Shown here piece after piece: positions 44,060 to 52,520 of a stretch of DNA of 61,488 bases (positions within the stretch are counted from its first letter, which is position 1; the number at the start of each line of letters is the position of its first letter). The notes under the pieces are model-generated. The model saw nothing but the letters and a program-made list of their open reading frames with translations, did not search any database and was not told where the DNA came from. Source of the DNA: Marinilabilia sp964403175 (lineage in GTDB: Bacteria > Bacteroidota > Bacteroidia > Bacteroidales > Marinilabiliaceae). Made by a program: the position numbers and the translations under genes. The stretch is from positions 1-61,488 of the forward strand of contig CAYOFH010000005.1 in assembly GCA_964403175.1 (NCBI GenBank), written 5' to 3'.

Positions 44060-45604
44060 CTAAAATGGAGGAATGCCGTGTTTCTTGTCGGGACGATGAT
44101 CCTCTTTATTTACAGAAACTTCAAGCGCATGCAAAAGCATCTTACGGGTTTCATCCGGCTCAATCACAGAGTCAATATAACCCTTGGCAGCAGCAACATA
44201 AGGATTGGCAAATTTCTCCTTGTATTCCTGAACCTTGAGCTGACGCATTTTATCAGGATCATCGGCTTCCTCAATCTCTTTCTTAAAGATGATATTGGCA
44301 GCACCTTCAGGCCCCATAACTGCAATCTCAGCTGTTGGCCATGCAAACATAAAGTCGGCATGCAGGTGACGTGAATTCATGGCAATATATCCACCACCAT
44401 AAGCTTTTCTCAAAATCACAGTGATTTTGGGTACAGTAGCTTCAGAATACGCATAAAGAACTTTTGCTCCGTGTCGGATTACACCGGCATGTTCCTGATC
44501 AATACCAGGCAAATAACCGGGCATATCTTCCAGTGTAATAATAGGAATGTTAAAGGCATCACAATAACGGATGAAACGGGCCGCTTTGTCGGAGCTGTCG
44601 CAATCAAGCACACCGGCAAGAACCAAAGGCTGGTTAGCCACAAATCCAACAGTCTCGCCTTCCATGCGCCCAAAACCGATCACAATATTGGCAGCAAAAA
44701 GATCCTGAATCTCAAAAAAGTCAGAATCATCAACAATGGCTCTGATAACATCACGAACATCGTAAGGATTTTTTGGATCGGAAGGAATAATATCCTCAAT
44801 TTTGGTTTTACTCTTAGGCTGTTTTGGAGGAAATGCCTTCGCTTTTTGCTTGTTGTTCCATGGAATAAAAGTGATCAGCTTCTTAATCTGATCAAAACAT
44901 TCCAGTTCACTATTGGCAAAGAAATGGGCATTACCGGTAATTTCCGCATGAACGCGGGCACCACCAAGATCTTCCATAGAGATATCCTCTCCCAAAACGG
45001 TTTTGATAACACTTGGTCCGGTAATAAACATCTTACTGATCTTATCTACTGTAAAGACAAAATCGGTAAGAGCCGGTGAATAAACCGCCCCCCCGGCACA
45101 AGGCCCTAAAATAACTGAGATTTGAGGAATAACGCCGGAGGCAATAGTGTTACGGTAGAAAATTTCTCCATACCCGGCAAGCGAGTTTACGCCCTCCTGA
45201 ATTCGAGCACCACCTGAATCGTTAATTCCAATAAGAGGAACCCTCATTTTTAGGGCATGATCCATAATTTTTGTGATTTTACGGGCGTGCATCAGTCCCA
45301 AAGAGCCACCGGCAACGGTAAAATCCTGGGCAAAAATACAGACAGGAGCACCATAAATAGTTCCTGTTCCGATAATCACTCCATCACCATGTAATTGCTT
45401 TTTGTCCATTCCGAAGTCGCGTGCTTCGTGCTCAACAAAAAGATCATACTCGGTAAAAGAATCCTGGTCCACCAAGGCCAAAATACGTTCGCGGGCAGTC
45501 ATTTTGCCCATCGCAGTTTGTTTTTCAATGGCTTTCTCGCCACCGCCCTGCTGTACTTTTTCTCTCCTTTTCCGAAGGTCAAGGATGTACTTTTTTAATG
45601 ACAT
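44060..45604 (-). CDS. Acyl-CoA carboxylase carboxyltransferase (propionyl-CoA carboxylase beta / methylmalonyl-CoA decarboxylase alpha type)
   Basis: A 514-residue carboxyltransferase of the PccB/MmdA family. It moves CO2 between carboxybiotin and an acyl-CoA, most likely propionyl-CoA/methylmalonyl-CoA. Family blocks seen are GKMTARERILALVD, INDSGGARIQEGVNSLAGYGEIF, GPCAGGAVYSPALTDF and, in the second half, DMPGYLPGIDQEHAGVIRHGAK and AMNSRHLHADF. The biotin carrier gene follows directly. Carboxylase and Na+-pumping decarboxylase versions cannot be told apart by sequence alone; no OadB-like membrane subunit is in the window. Start chosen at 45604 (MSLKKY) over an upstream ATG. Confidence 0.9.
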   Translation of the reverse strand: MSLKKYILDLRKRREKVQQGGGEKAIEKQTAMGKMTARERILALVDQDSFTEYDLFVEHEARDFGMDKKQLHGDGVIIGTGTIYGAPVCIFAQDFTVAGGSLGLMHARKITKIMDHALKMRVPLIGINDSGGARIQEGVNSLAGYGEIFYRNTIASGVIPQISVILGPCAGGAVYSPALTDFVFTVDKISKMFITGPSVIKTVLGEDISMEDLGGARVHAEITGNAHFFANSELECFDQIKKLITFIPWNNKQKAKAFPPKQPKSKTKIEDIIPSDPKNPYDVRDVIRAIVDDSDFFEIQDLFAANIVIGFGRMEGETVGFVANQPLVLAGVLDCDSSDKAARFIRYCDAFNIPIITLEDMPGYLPGIDQEHAGVIRHGAKVLYAYSEATVPKITVILRKAYGGGYIAMNSRHLHADFMFAWPTAEIAVMGPEGAANIIFKKEIEEADDPDKMRQLKVQEYKEKFANPYVAAAKGYIDSVIEPDETRKMLLHALEVSVNKEDHRPDKKHGIPPF

Positions 45605-46015
45605 ACACAAAAAGTTTTGGTTAATCACCTATCAGTCAAGATTCCATGATGAATCTACTGAAAAAATCAGGGTGCATAATTACAAATTTTACATTAAAGA
45701 GATGCATGAAAATTTGAATATTTTATGACCCACTACCACAATCGACTGAAATACAACAACTAAAATTTAGAATATCCTAAACTGCATTATTGACTTTGTC
45801 CAAATTCGTTTCACAAATCATCTATTCCAACGTCCAAACTATGCAAAATAAAACTGTTCTTTCGTTCGCAATGAATTTTATGAATGGCTAAATAAAATAA
45901 TCCGGGAAAAGGGCATTTGGGGAAGTTAAAACACTCCCCTGAAAGGTTGGTATCTTTGGAAATGCCTGTCATTGCCAAAAAAAAACGATAAATCATATAC
46001 TCACTCTCCCAAACT
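45605..46015. other. Intergenic region between the carboxyltransferase and lptG-like genes
   Basis: About 410 AT-rich bases with no recognisable gene, terminator or RNA. A promoter for the carboxyltransferase gene should lie here, but no strong TAnnTTTG was found on the minus strand. Confidence 0.5.
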
Positions 46016-47116
46016 CTATTTGGGTGCACGGTAATACAACAACACTCCTATCGCAGCAAATATAACATTAGGCATCCATGTAGCCACTAGCGGCGATAAA
46101 TTGCCATTTATAGCAAATGTGGTAGAAATGGTCAGGAATAAAATATACGAAAAACTGAGCGCAATGCCAACCCCGATATGAACGCCCATGCCTCCCCGTG
46201 TTTTTCTTGATGCCAATGAAACTCCAATCAGCGTAAGGATAAAAGCGGAGAAAGGAGTAGCAACTCTTCGGTGTTTTTCTATGAGATAAGGTTCCACATT
46301 ACCCACTCCTCTTTCTATTTGTTCATCAATATAGTCTTCCAGTTGAGGATTGGTCATTGTTTCAAAGAATTTCCTTTCTTCTTTAAAATCGGCCGGCTTC
46401 ATATTTACCACAGTATCCATTTTTTCACCTTTGGTAATTTCCATGTCACCATTATCAGAAAAATCCCTTCGGACATAATCTTCAAAAATCCATTTTCCGT
46501 CAATACTATCATACTTAACCCTCTCTGCAGTAATCTTAAGCTTCAGATCTTTATCCTCAATTTTCTCCAGACTGAAATCGTCTCCCCACTCACGAAATGA
46601 AGAATATCTGCGCATATAGATAAACAATCCCGGCTCAATCTGCATGTGAATATTGTTCATTCCTGTTTCATGAATTTCTTTCACATAGATATTCTCAAAT
46701 TCAATACGAACCTTATTGGCCGGAGGAATGATATGCCCACCCATGACATAAGAAAAGGCAGTAAGAATTGCAGCCCCCAGGAAGTAAGGAAAAAGCAGAC
46801 GTTTAAAACTCACCCCACTGGACAAAATGGCAATTATTTCAGTATCATAAGCCATTTTGGAAGTGAAGAATATTACCGCAATAAAAACAAACAGAGGGGT
46901 AAAAAGATTGGCAAAATAGGGGATAAAATTAAAATAATAATCAAAAATAATGGCTTCCAGCGGAGTATTGGTTTCCAAAAAATCGTCAATTTTCTCAGCA
47001 AGATCAAACACAACTGATATACTCAATATCAGAAGAAGGGCAAAAAAGAAAGTTCCCAAAAACTTTTTCAGTATGTAAAAATCAATCTTTTTCAAAACTT
47101 TCAAGTTAATCAACAA
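46016..47116 (-). CDS. LptF/LptG-family permease (YjgP/YjgQ)
   Basis: Inner-membrane component of the LPS export ABC transporter. The 366-residue protein has three N-terminal transmembrane helices (about 13-35, 57-78, 100-120), a large periplasmic beta-rich domain (about 130-275) and three C-terminal helices. The opening MLINLKVLKKIDFYILKKFL and the block RRVATPFSAFILTLIGVSLASRK are characteristic. LptF and LptG are close relatives and the letter cannot be fixed from one gene; no LptB is nearby. tgt lies 113 bases upstream, a neighbour order common in Bacteroidota. Confidence 0.88.
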   Translation of the reverse strand: MLINLKVLKKIDFYILKKFLGTFFFALLLILSISVVFDLAEKIDDFLETNTPLEAIIFDYYFNFIPYFANLFTPLFVFIAVIFFTSKMAYDTEIIAILSSGVSFKRLLFPYFLGAAILTAFSYVMGGHIIPPANKVRIEFENIYVKEIHETGMNNIHMQIEPGLFIYMRRYSSFREWGDDFSLEKIEDKDLKLKITAERVKYDSIDGKWIFEDYVRRDFSDNGDMEITKGEKMDTVVNMKPADFKEERKFFETMTNPQLEDYIDEQIERGVGNVEPYLIEKHRRVATPFSAFILTLIGVSLASRKTRGGMGVHIGVGIALSFSYILFLTISTTFAINGNLSPLVATWMPNVIFAAIGVLLYYRAPK

Positions 47117-47229
47117 CCCTGCATCCTGCTTTTATTACAATTAAGGCTGATTTTAAACCAGTTACCAATGCAAACCATCACGGGCCATTGTATTTTAAAT
47201 TACAAAGGAACAAAAAATCACAATATCTC

Positions 47230-48360
47230 TTACAAACGTCTTGCCAGTTGTTTCACCATCCGGTCTTTCCATTCTGAAAATGTACCCTCCTGTATTTGTC
47301 GGCGGGCTTCCCCGGTAAGCCATAAATAAAAAGTCAGATTATGGATAGAGGCTATCTGAGGCCCGAGCATTTCACGCGAAACAAAGAGATGCCTCATATA
47401 AGCTTTTGAGTACAACAAATCAAAAGAACAATGACCATCTGAATCCATGGGTGAAAAATCGTATTTCCATTTTTCATTCTTTAAATTAATAATTCCCTGA
47501 CTGGTAAACAACATCCCGTTTCGTCCGTTCCGGGTAGGCATTACGCAGTCAAACATATCCACACCGCGACTAATGGCCTCCAGAATATTCACGGGAGTGC
47601 CTACTCCCATCAGATAACGGGGTTTATCCTGAGGTAAAATATCATTGACAACCTCAATCATTTCGTACATCACATCTTCGGGCTCCCCAACCGCCAGGCC
47701 GCCAATGGCATTTCCATCCCGGTTGAAAGAAGCAATGTACTCAGCAGATTTTTTTCTCAAATCGGGGTATCCGGCTCCCTGAACAATAGGGAAAAATGTT
47801 TGCTCGTACCCATATTTTGGGTCAGTGGAATCAAACCGGTCAATCCCGCGTTTAAGCCACTTATGGGTGAGTTCCATGGACTTCAGTGCATATTTGTAGT
47901 CTGCATCACCCGGAGGACATTCATCAAAAGCCATTATGATATCAGCACCAATAGTTCGTTGAATATCCACTACACTTTCGGGGGTAAAAAGATGTTTTGA
48001 TCCGTCCAGGTGTGACCGGAATTCTGCCCCTTCATGAGAAAGTATACGCTTATCACTCAATGAAAAAACCTGAAAACCACCACTGTCCGTCAATATGGGC
48101 TTATCCCATACATTAAACCGATGAAGGCCACCCGCCTGTTCCAGTACATCAAGTCCGGGGCGCAAATATAAATGATAGGTATTACCCAGTATGATATGGG
48201 CTTTTACTTCATTTTTTAAATCATTAACATGAATACCCTTGACACTCCCCACAGTTCCAACAGGCATAAAAACCGGTGTGGGAATTTTCCCGTGTGCAGT
48301 AGTTATTTCCCCTACCCGGGCGGAAGTTTGCTTATCAGACTTTTCTAAATTAAATTCCAT
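47230..48360 (-). CDS. tgt: Tgt, queuine/preQ1 tRNA-ribosyltransferase
   Basis: Swaps guanine 34 for preQ1 in tRNAs of the GUN anticodon group. The 376-residue enzyme shows LGNTYHLYLRPG, LTDSGGFQVFSLS (active-site Asp in the first motif), AFDECPPGD, GGLAVGEP and FDCVMPTRNGRNG. The usual C-terminal zinc ligands CxCxxC before YSxAYxRHL appear here as GHCSFDLLYSKAYMRHL, so only one Cys remains, though the later SIHNLTFYL block is normal. This may be a lineage feature. A -7 element is at 48403-48410. The LptF/G gene follows 113 bases on. Confidence 0.93.
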   Translation of the reverse strand: MEFNLEKSDKQTSARVGEITTAHGKIPTPVFMPVGTVGSVKGIHVNDLKNEVKAHIILGNTYHLYLRPGLDVLEQAGGLHRFNVWDKPILTDSGGFQVFSLSDKRILSHEGAEFRSHLDGSKHLFTPESVVDIQRTIGADIIMAFDECPPGDADYKYALKSMELTHKWLKRGIDRFDSTDPKYGYEQTFFPIVQGAGYPDLRKKSAEYIASFNRDGNAIGGLAVGEPEDVMYEMIEVVNDILPQDKPRYLMGVGTPVNILEAISRGVDMFDCVMPTRNGRNGMLFTSQGIINLKNEKWKYDFSPMDSDGHCSFDLLYSKAYMRHLFVSREMLGPQIASIHNLTFYLWLTGEARRQIQEGTFSEWKDRMVKQLARRL

Positions 48361-48402
48361 TAGTATTTAAATCTCTCTTTTTTATTGACAAAAACAGAAT
48401 TG

Positions 48403-48410
48403 CAAAGATA
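48403..48410 (-). promoter_or_regulatory. -7 element for tgt
   Basis: The minus strand reads TATCTTTG, matching TAnnTTTG, about 43 bases before the tgt ATG. Confidence 0.55.
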
Positions 48411-48489
48411 CAAGTATTGGTCGTTTTTACGTTCTCAATTGTACCCTAAGGAAAAAAATCGCACTTTTGCCATCTATTTTTTACAGATT

Positions 48490-49626
48490 ATGAATATTCC
48501 TCATCCAAATACCATAGAGATAATTCTTTTGTCGCTAATGCTTTTTGTATGGCTGTGGCAATTTGTTTTTCTTACTAAACGGATACTCCCAGTAGCACGA
48601 CACCAAAGCCCCCCTGTAATTTCCGGTAATTTTCCTCCGGTTTCGGTGATCATCAGTGCAAGAAATGAGGAGGAAAATCTGGCAGCCTTTTTACCGGAGG
48701 TGTTGTCTCAGGACTATCCTGCCTTTCAGGTTGTTGTAGTAAATGACGGTTCAGAGGATGAAACCGATATGGTTCTTGCCCGGCTAAAAGCAGAATATCC
48801 TCATCTGTATTACACCCGGATTGCGCCCGACAGAAAGTTCTATCATGGCAAGAAACTACCTCTTTCCCTGGGAATTAAAGCTGCCAGTCATGACATTTTA
48901 ATTCTAACCGATGCCGATTGCCGGCCGGCATCCGACCAATGGCTTAAGCATATGGTCTCGGCCATGCTTACCACCAACAAGGAATTGGTCATGGGCATTG
49001 GGAATTATCGAAAAGAAAAAGGACTCACCAATCTTTGGCTTCGTTACGATACATTCACCATTGCTCTTCAATATCTGGGATTTGCCATAAGTGGAAAGCC
49101 ATACATGGCCACAGGCAGAAATATGGCTTATACAAAACAATTGTTTCAGAAAGCCAACGGATTCAAAAGTCACATTTATGTGGCCTCGGGCGATGACGAT
49201 TTATTTGTACAGGAAGCTGCTACCAAAGAAAATACTACCGTTTGCATAAACCCTGAAGCCCATACAATAAGCCAGGCTCCTGCCTCTTTTAAAAAATGGA
49301 AAGAACAAAAAGAAAGACATTTATCAACGGCTCCATATTACAAAAATTCCATTAAAATATCTCTTTTAATGGAACCTGTCACAAGGGAATTATTCTGGAT
49401 TCTGACTCTACTTTTTATTATTTTCCCTAACTTTGCACTGCTGGTGTTGCCTTTTTCATTATTATTGTTTTTATTCAAACTTTTAATTTGGAAAAAAGCA
49501 TCAGATAAAACCGGAATGGGAAAGATCTTTTGGGGTTTATTACTTTTTGACATTATCCAACCCATCATCATCGCTTTCAGTCATTTCGGAAATCTGACAG
49601 GGTCAAAAAAAAGGAAATGGAAATAA
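48490..49626 (+). CDS. Family 2 glycosyltransferase with membrane helices
   Basis: A 378-residue processive-type GT2. One hydrophobic helix at the N-terminus (about 9-29) precedes the GT-A domain: PPVSVIISARNEEENL, VVVVNDGSEDET, the metal-binding LILTDADCRPAS and ASGDDDLFVQEA. Two or three helices follow near 305-375. The chosen ATG at 48490 starts MNIPHPN; an upstream in-frame TTG adds 35 residues and is rejected. Substrate and product are unknown. The 3' end overlaps the ECF sigma gene by 10 bases, implying coupled expression. Confidence 0.85.
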   Translation: MNIPHPNTIEIILLSLMLFVWLWQFVFLTKRILPVARHQSPPVISGNFPPVSVIISARNEEENLAAFLPEVLSQDYPAFQVVVVNDGSEDETDMVLARLKAEYPHLYYTRIAPDRKFYHGKKLPLSLGIKAASHDILILTDADCRPASDQWLKHMVSAMLTTNKELVMGIGNYRKEKGLTNLWLRYDTFTIALQYLGFAISGKPYMATGRNMAYTKQLFQKANGFKSHIYVASGDDDLFVQEAATKENTTVCINPEAHTISQAPASFKKWKEQKERHLSTAPYYKNSIKISLLMEPVTRELFWILTLLFIIFPNFALLVLPFSLLLFLFKLLIWKKASDKTGMGKIFWGLLLFDIIQPIIIAFSHFGNLTGSKKRKWK

Positions 49627-50228
49627 ATCCGAACTTATCAGACAAAGCAAGGTATGACCTTGAATTGGTTGAAAAAGCTGTTGAAGGCGATCAGAAAGCT
49701 TATGCTGAACTTATGGCCCGCTACCGGGATGCCATTTATTTCATGCTGCTCAAAATGATCAACAATAAAACGGATGCAGAAGACCTTACCATTGAAGCAT
49801 TCGGTAAAGCTTTCAAAAATCTTGGTCAGTACTCTCCAAACTACGCCTTCAGTACCTGGCTGTTTAAAATCGCTTCCAATAATTGCATCGATTATCTTAG
49901 AAAAAAGCGCAACAACCATGTCAGCATAGATGGCGGATACTCGTCTGAAGACAAAGAAACAGAGCCGCAAGTTCATCTTAAGGATGAAATGCCCGATCCT
50001 GAAGAATTCATGATCAGAGAGCAGAAAGTAGGACTCATGCGCACGGTTGTCAAAAAACTCAAACCCCGGTACCGAACTTTAATCGAACTTCGCTATTTTA
50101 AGGAATACTCATATGAAGAAATATCAGACGAACTGGATCTCCCTTTAGGTACCGTTAAAGCACAACTATTCCGTGCCAGAGAACTTCTCTTCAATACCTT
50201 AAAAAATTCGGAAGTAAAAAAACACTAA
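49617..50228 (+). CDS. ECF-type RNA polymerase sigma factor
   Basis: A 203-residue sigma-70 family member with region 2 (about 30-100; YAELMARYRDAIYFMLLKM, DAEDLTIEAFGKAFKNL and FSTWLFKIASNNCIDYLRK) and region 4 (about 145-195; LIELRYFKEYSYEEISDEL), separated by an acidic linker. It directs RNA polymerase to a set of promoters that cannot be predicted here. No anti-sigma gene is adjacent. AAGGA precedes the ATG at 49617 and the gene overlaps the glycosyltransferase. Confidence 0.93.
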   Translation: MEINPNLSDKARYDLELVEKAVEGDQKAYAELMARYRDAIYFMLLKMINNKTDAEDLTIEAFGKAFKNLGQYSPNYAFSTWLFKIASNNCIDYLRKKRNNHVSIDGGYSSEDKETEPQVHLKDEMPDPEEFMIREQKVGLMRTVVKKLKPRYRTLIELRYFKEYSYEEISDELDLPLGTVKAQLFRARELLFNTLKNSEVKKH

Positions 50229-50344
50229 CCTTCTTTTCAATAAAGCACTGAATTTATAAAGTTTAGCACTTTAGTCATTAGTTCGTAACAATACTATCAA
50301 CACTATTGACTTTTTTGCACCTAAATACCACATGCTCATTTTCC

Positions 50345-50965
50345 ATGGACATTCTTTTCAAGTATTTCCCATACCTGACGCCCCTGCAAAAGGAACAGTT
50401 TACAGCTCTCATGCCACTTTATGCAGACTGGAACAGTAAAATCAATGTCATTTCCCGAAAAGACATGGACAGCTTTTATCTTCATCATGTCTTGCATTCC
50501 CTGGCAATTGCCCGATTTATAAGTTTTGTCCCAGACACACGTATTATTGATGTCGGTACAGGAGGAGGCTTCCCTGGAATTCCCCTTAGCATATTCTTCC
50601 CTGAAACAAAATTCACCTTACTGGATTCCATTGCTAAAAAAATAAAAGTAGTAAATGCCGTTGCAGAAGCCATAGACTTAAAAAATACTAAAACAGTACT
50701 TTCCAGATCAGAAAATTTTAAAGGAAAATATGATTTTATTGTGAGCCGGGCCGTTACGAATCTTCCCGATTTTGTTAAAAACACGCATCATCTGATCACG
50801 AAAAAACCGGTCAATGCTATTCCCAACGGTATCTTATACCTCAAAGGCGGAGACCTGCAAGAGGAAACGGCTCCCTTTAAAAACAAAGTTTTTACCGCTG
50901 ATATCAGTGATTGGTTCGACGAACCATTCTTTGAAACAAAGAAACTTATCCACCTAACTTTGTAA
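50345..50965 (+). CDS. rsmG: RsmG, 16S rRNA guanine-527 N7-methyltransferase
   Basis: A 206-residue methyltransferase that modifies G527 of 16S rRNA. It has YADWNSKINVISRKD near the N-terminus, the SAM motif IDVGTGGGFPGIPL and SRAVTNLPDF, as in GidB/RsmG proteins. The ATG at 50345 is preferred; a TTG at 50306 in frame would add 13 residues. It lies between the ECF sigma factor and rpmH. Confidence 0.93.
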   Translation: MDILFKYFPYLTPLQKEQFTALMPLYADWNSKINVISRKDMDSFYLHHVLHSLAIARFISFVPDTRIIDVGTGGGFPGIPLSIFFPETKFTLLDSIAKKIKVVNAVAEAIDLKNTKTVLSRSENFKGKYDFIVSRAVTNLPDFVKNTHHLITKKPVNAIPNGILYLKGGDLQEETAPFKNKVFTADISDWFDEPFFETKKLIHLTL

Positions 50966-51004
50966 AAATTGACCAACAAAGTTTTGGGAGACAAAAAAAA
51001 CTTG

Positions 51005-51012
51005 TATTTTTG
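51005..51012 (+). promoter_or_regulatory. Distal rpmH promoter
   Basis: TATTTTTG matches TAnnTTTG and TTTTG at 50982-50986 lies 18 bases upstream, a good -33/-7 pair. It would give a leader of about 150 bases before rpmH. Confidence 0.7.
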
Positions 51013-51118
51013 CAAACCGAATTTCAGAGAAGGAATAAAACAAACACATAGTCACGATACCACGAACCACATTGAAAATTCTTCCATAAAAAGATTCAAT
51101 TTAGTTCATTAACCGGAA

Positions 51119-51126
51119 TATCTTTG
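51119..51126 (+). promoter_or_regulatory. Proximal rpmH promoter
   Basis: TATCTTTG matches TAnnTTTG, 43 bases before the rpmH ATG. With the distal element it makes a tandem promoter. Confidence 0.6.
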
Positions 51127-51169
51127 CAAAAAAAGAATTCCAAAAATCGTGATTTAAAAAACAAAAAAA

Positions 51170-51328
51170 ATGAAAAGGACATTTCAACCATCAAACCGGA
51201 AGAGAAGAAACAAGCATGGTTTCAGATCCAGAATGGCCACTGCCAATGGACGTCGCGTGCTCGCTTCACGTCGTGCTAAAGGTCGGAAAAGACTAAGTGT
51301 TAGCAGCGAGAAAAGACACAAAGGATAA
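51170..51328 (+). CDS. rpmH: Ribosomal protein L34
   Basis: A 52-residue, highly basic protein: MKRTFQPSNRKRRNKHGF, then RMATANGRRVLASRRAKGR. It is one of the smallest 50S proteins and sits near the exit tunnel. The family match is unmistakable in the N-terminal block. Two promoters and a terminator surround it, so it is likely transcribed on its own at high level. The usual dnaA/rnpA neighbours are absent, as is common in Bacteroidota. Confidence 0.98.
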   Translation: MKRTFQPSNRKRRNKHGFRSRMATANGRRVLASRRAKGRKRLSVSSEKRHKG

Positions 51329-51444
51329 TAGTGGTTAGGCTTCTGTCATGAAGTCGGAATCAGACCATTAGATATGCCTGCAATTATTTGTTTTATTGCA
51401 TCATTATCACAAAACCACATTATTTCTGTAAATCAACAGAAAAG

Positions 51445-51478
51445 AAACAAGGATTCACTTCGAATCCTTGTTTTTTTA
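51445..51478 (+). terminator. Terminator after rpmH
   Basis: A perfect 10-bp stem ACAAGGATTC (51447-51456) with GAATCCTTGT (51462-51471) runs into seven T residues. Confidence 0.92.
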
Positions 51479-51529
51479 TGCATATACTTATCGTATTGCT
51501 TTTACCTCTTCTGTTTGGTTATTTTATGT

Positions 51530-51537
51530 TATTTTTG
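51530..51537 (+). promoter_or_regulatory. -7 element before the PASTA/rluD/ddl group
   Basis: TATTTTTG fits TAnnTTTG, 25 bases before the PASTA gene ATG. Confidence 0.6.
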
Positions 51538-51561
51538 AGGACATAATTTAAACACAAAAAC

Positions 51562-52443
51562 ATGTCGATTTTCAAAACTATATTTAGTAAAACCTTTGCC
51601 AAACATCTGGGCATTGTAATTATAGGTGGCATTCTGGTTTTTTTTCTTACCTTCTGGGTTTTAAAACTATACACGCGTCACGGGAAAGGTTTTGAAGCAC
51701 CTGATTTCACCGGACTTACCGAACAACAGTTCAAGCACCTCATTCAGGAGAGTGAATTAAGATATGCCATTATCGACTCAGCTTACCTTGAAGATACACC
51801 TCCGGGAGTAGTAATAGAGCAGACGCCTGATCCGGGAAGCATGGTAAAAAAGAACCGTAACATTTTCTTCACCATTAACTCCTGGATGCCTGAAAAAGTA
51901 CAGGTACCGGATGTAACGGATTACAGTATGCGCAATGCACGTGTGATGCTCGAGTCGTTTGGACTTGAAATAGGAGAATTGATTTATGTCCCATCGGAAT
52001 ATACAAACCTTGTACTGGGCCAGCATTACAAAGGCAAACCCATTGAACCCGGAACTCCTCTCGAACGCGGAGCAGTTATAGACCTGATTGTAGGCCAGGG
52101 ACTAAGCACCCACACCACTGCGGTTCCTGATCTCACAGGACTTCCATTTGATCAGGCAAAACAAATCAGCCAGGATCTTTCGCTCAACATAGGAGCTCAG
52201 ATCTACGATTCTACAGTTGTTTCAAAAGAAGATACGTTAAATGCATTTGTTTGGCAACAAAGGCCCTCAGGTAAATATGACAACAAATTAAGACTCGGAT
52301 CATCCATTGATATCTGGCTTACAACTGACTCTTCTACTGTCTGGCCCGACACTGCAGTCATAGATTCTACCGAAGTAATAAAGGAAGAACCTACACAGGA
52401 AACCCCTGATGAAGATGACTTTAACGAGGAAGAATTCTTTTAA
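51562..52443 (+). CDS. PASTA-domain membrane protein
   Basis: A 293-residue protein with one N-terminal transmembrane helix (about 15-36) and about three PASTA domains outside the cytoplasm (about 45-108, 113-180, 187-255), each with a V/APDF/LTGL start and a PG or KG/RG turn. The C-terminal tail is acidic. PASTA domains bind peptidoglycan fragments in serine/threonine kinases and PBPs, but here there is no kinase or PBP domain, so a role at the cell wall is inference. rluD follows after 77 bases, and ddl after that. Confidence 0.88.
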   Translation: MSIFKTIFSKTFAKHLGIVIIGGILVFFLTFWVLKLYTRHGKGFEAPDFTGLTEQQFKHLIQESELRYAIIDSAYLEDTPPGVVIEQTPDPGSMVKKNRNIFFTINSWMPEKVQVPDVTDYSMRNARVMLESFGLEIGELIYVPSEYTNLVLGQHYKGKPIEPGTPLERGAVIDLIVGQGLSTHTTAVPDLTGLPFDQAKQISQDLSLNIGAQIYDSTVVSKEDTLNAFVWQQRPSGKYDNKLRLGSSIDIWLTTDSSTVWPDTAVIDSTEVIKEEPTQETPDEDDFNEEEFF

Positions 52444-52520
52444 AAAAACAGACCTTTAGCCTTAAATCAGTAATTGAGAGCAAGAAGTAGCTGAACAACA
52501 TCCATTATTTTATCATAAAT

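Noticed and set aside
45811..46029. Minus-strand 72-codon frame before the LptF/G gene end
   Set aside because: It overlaps the end of the permease gene in another frame, is AT-rich and shows no homology or signal.
50955..50962. TAACTTTG near the 3' end of rsmG as another rpmH promoter
   Set aside because: It lies in coding sequence, and the two elements further downstream are better placed.
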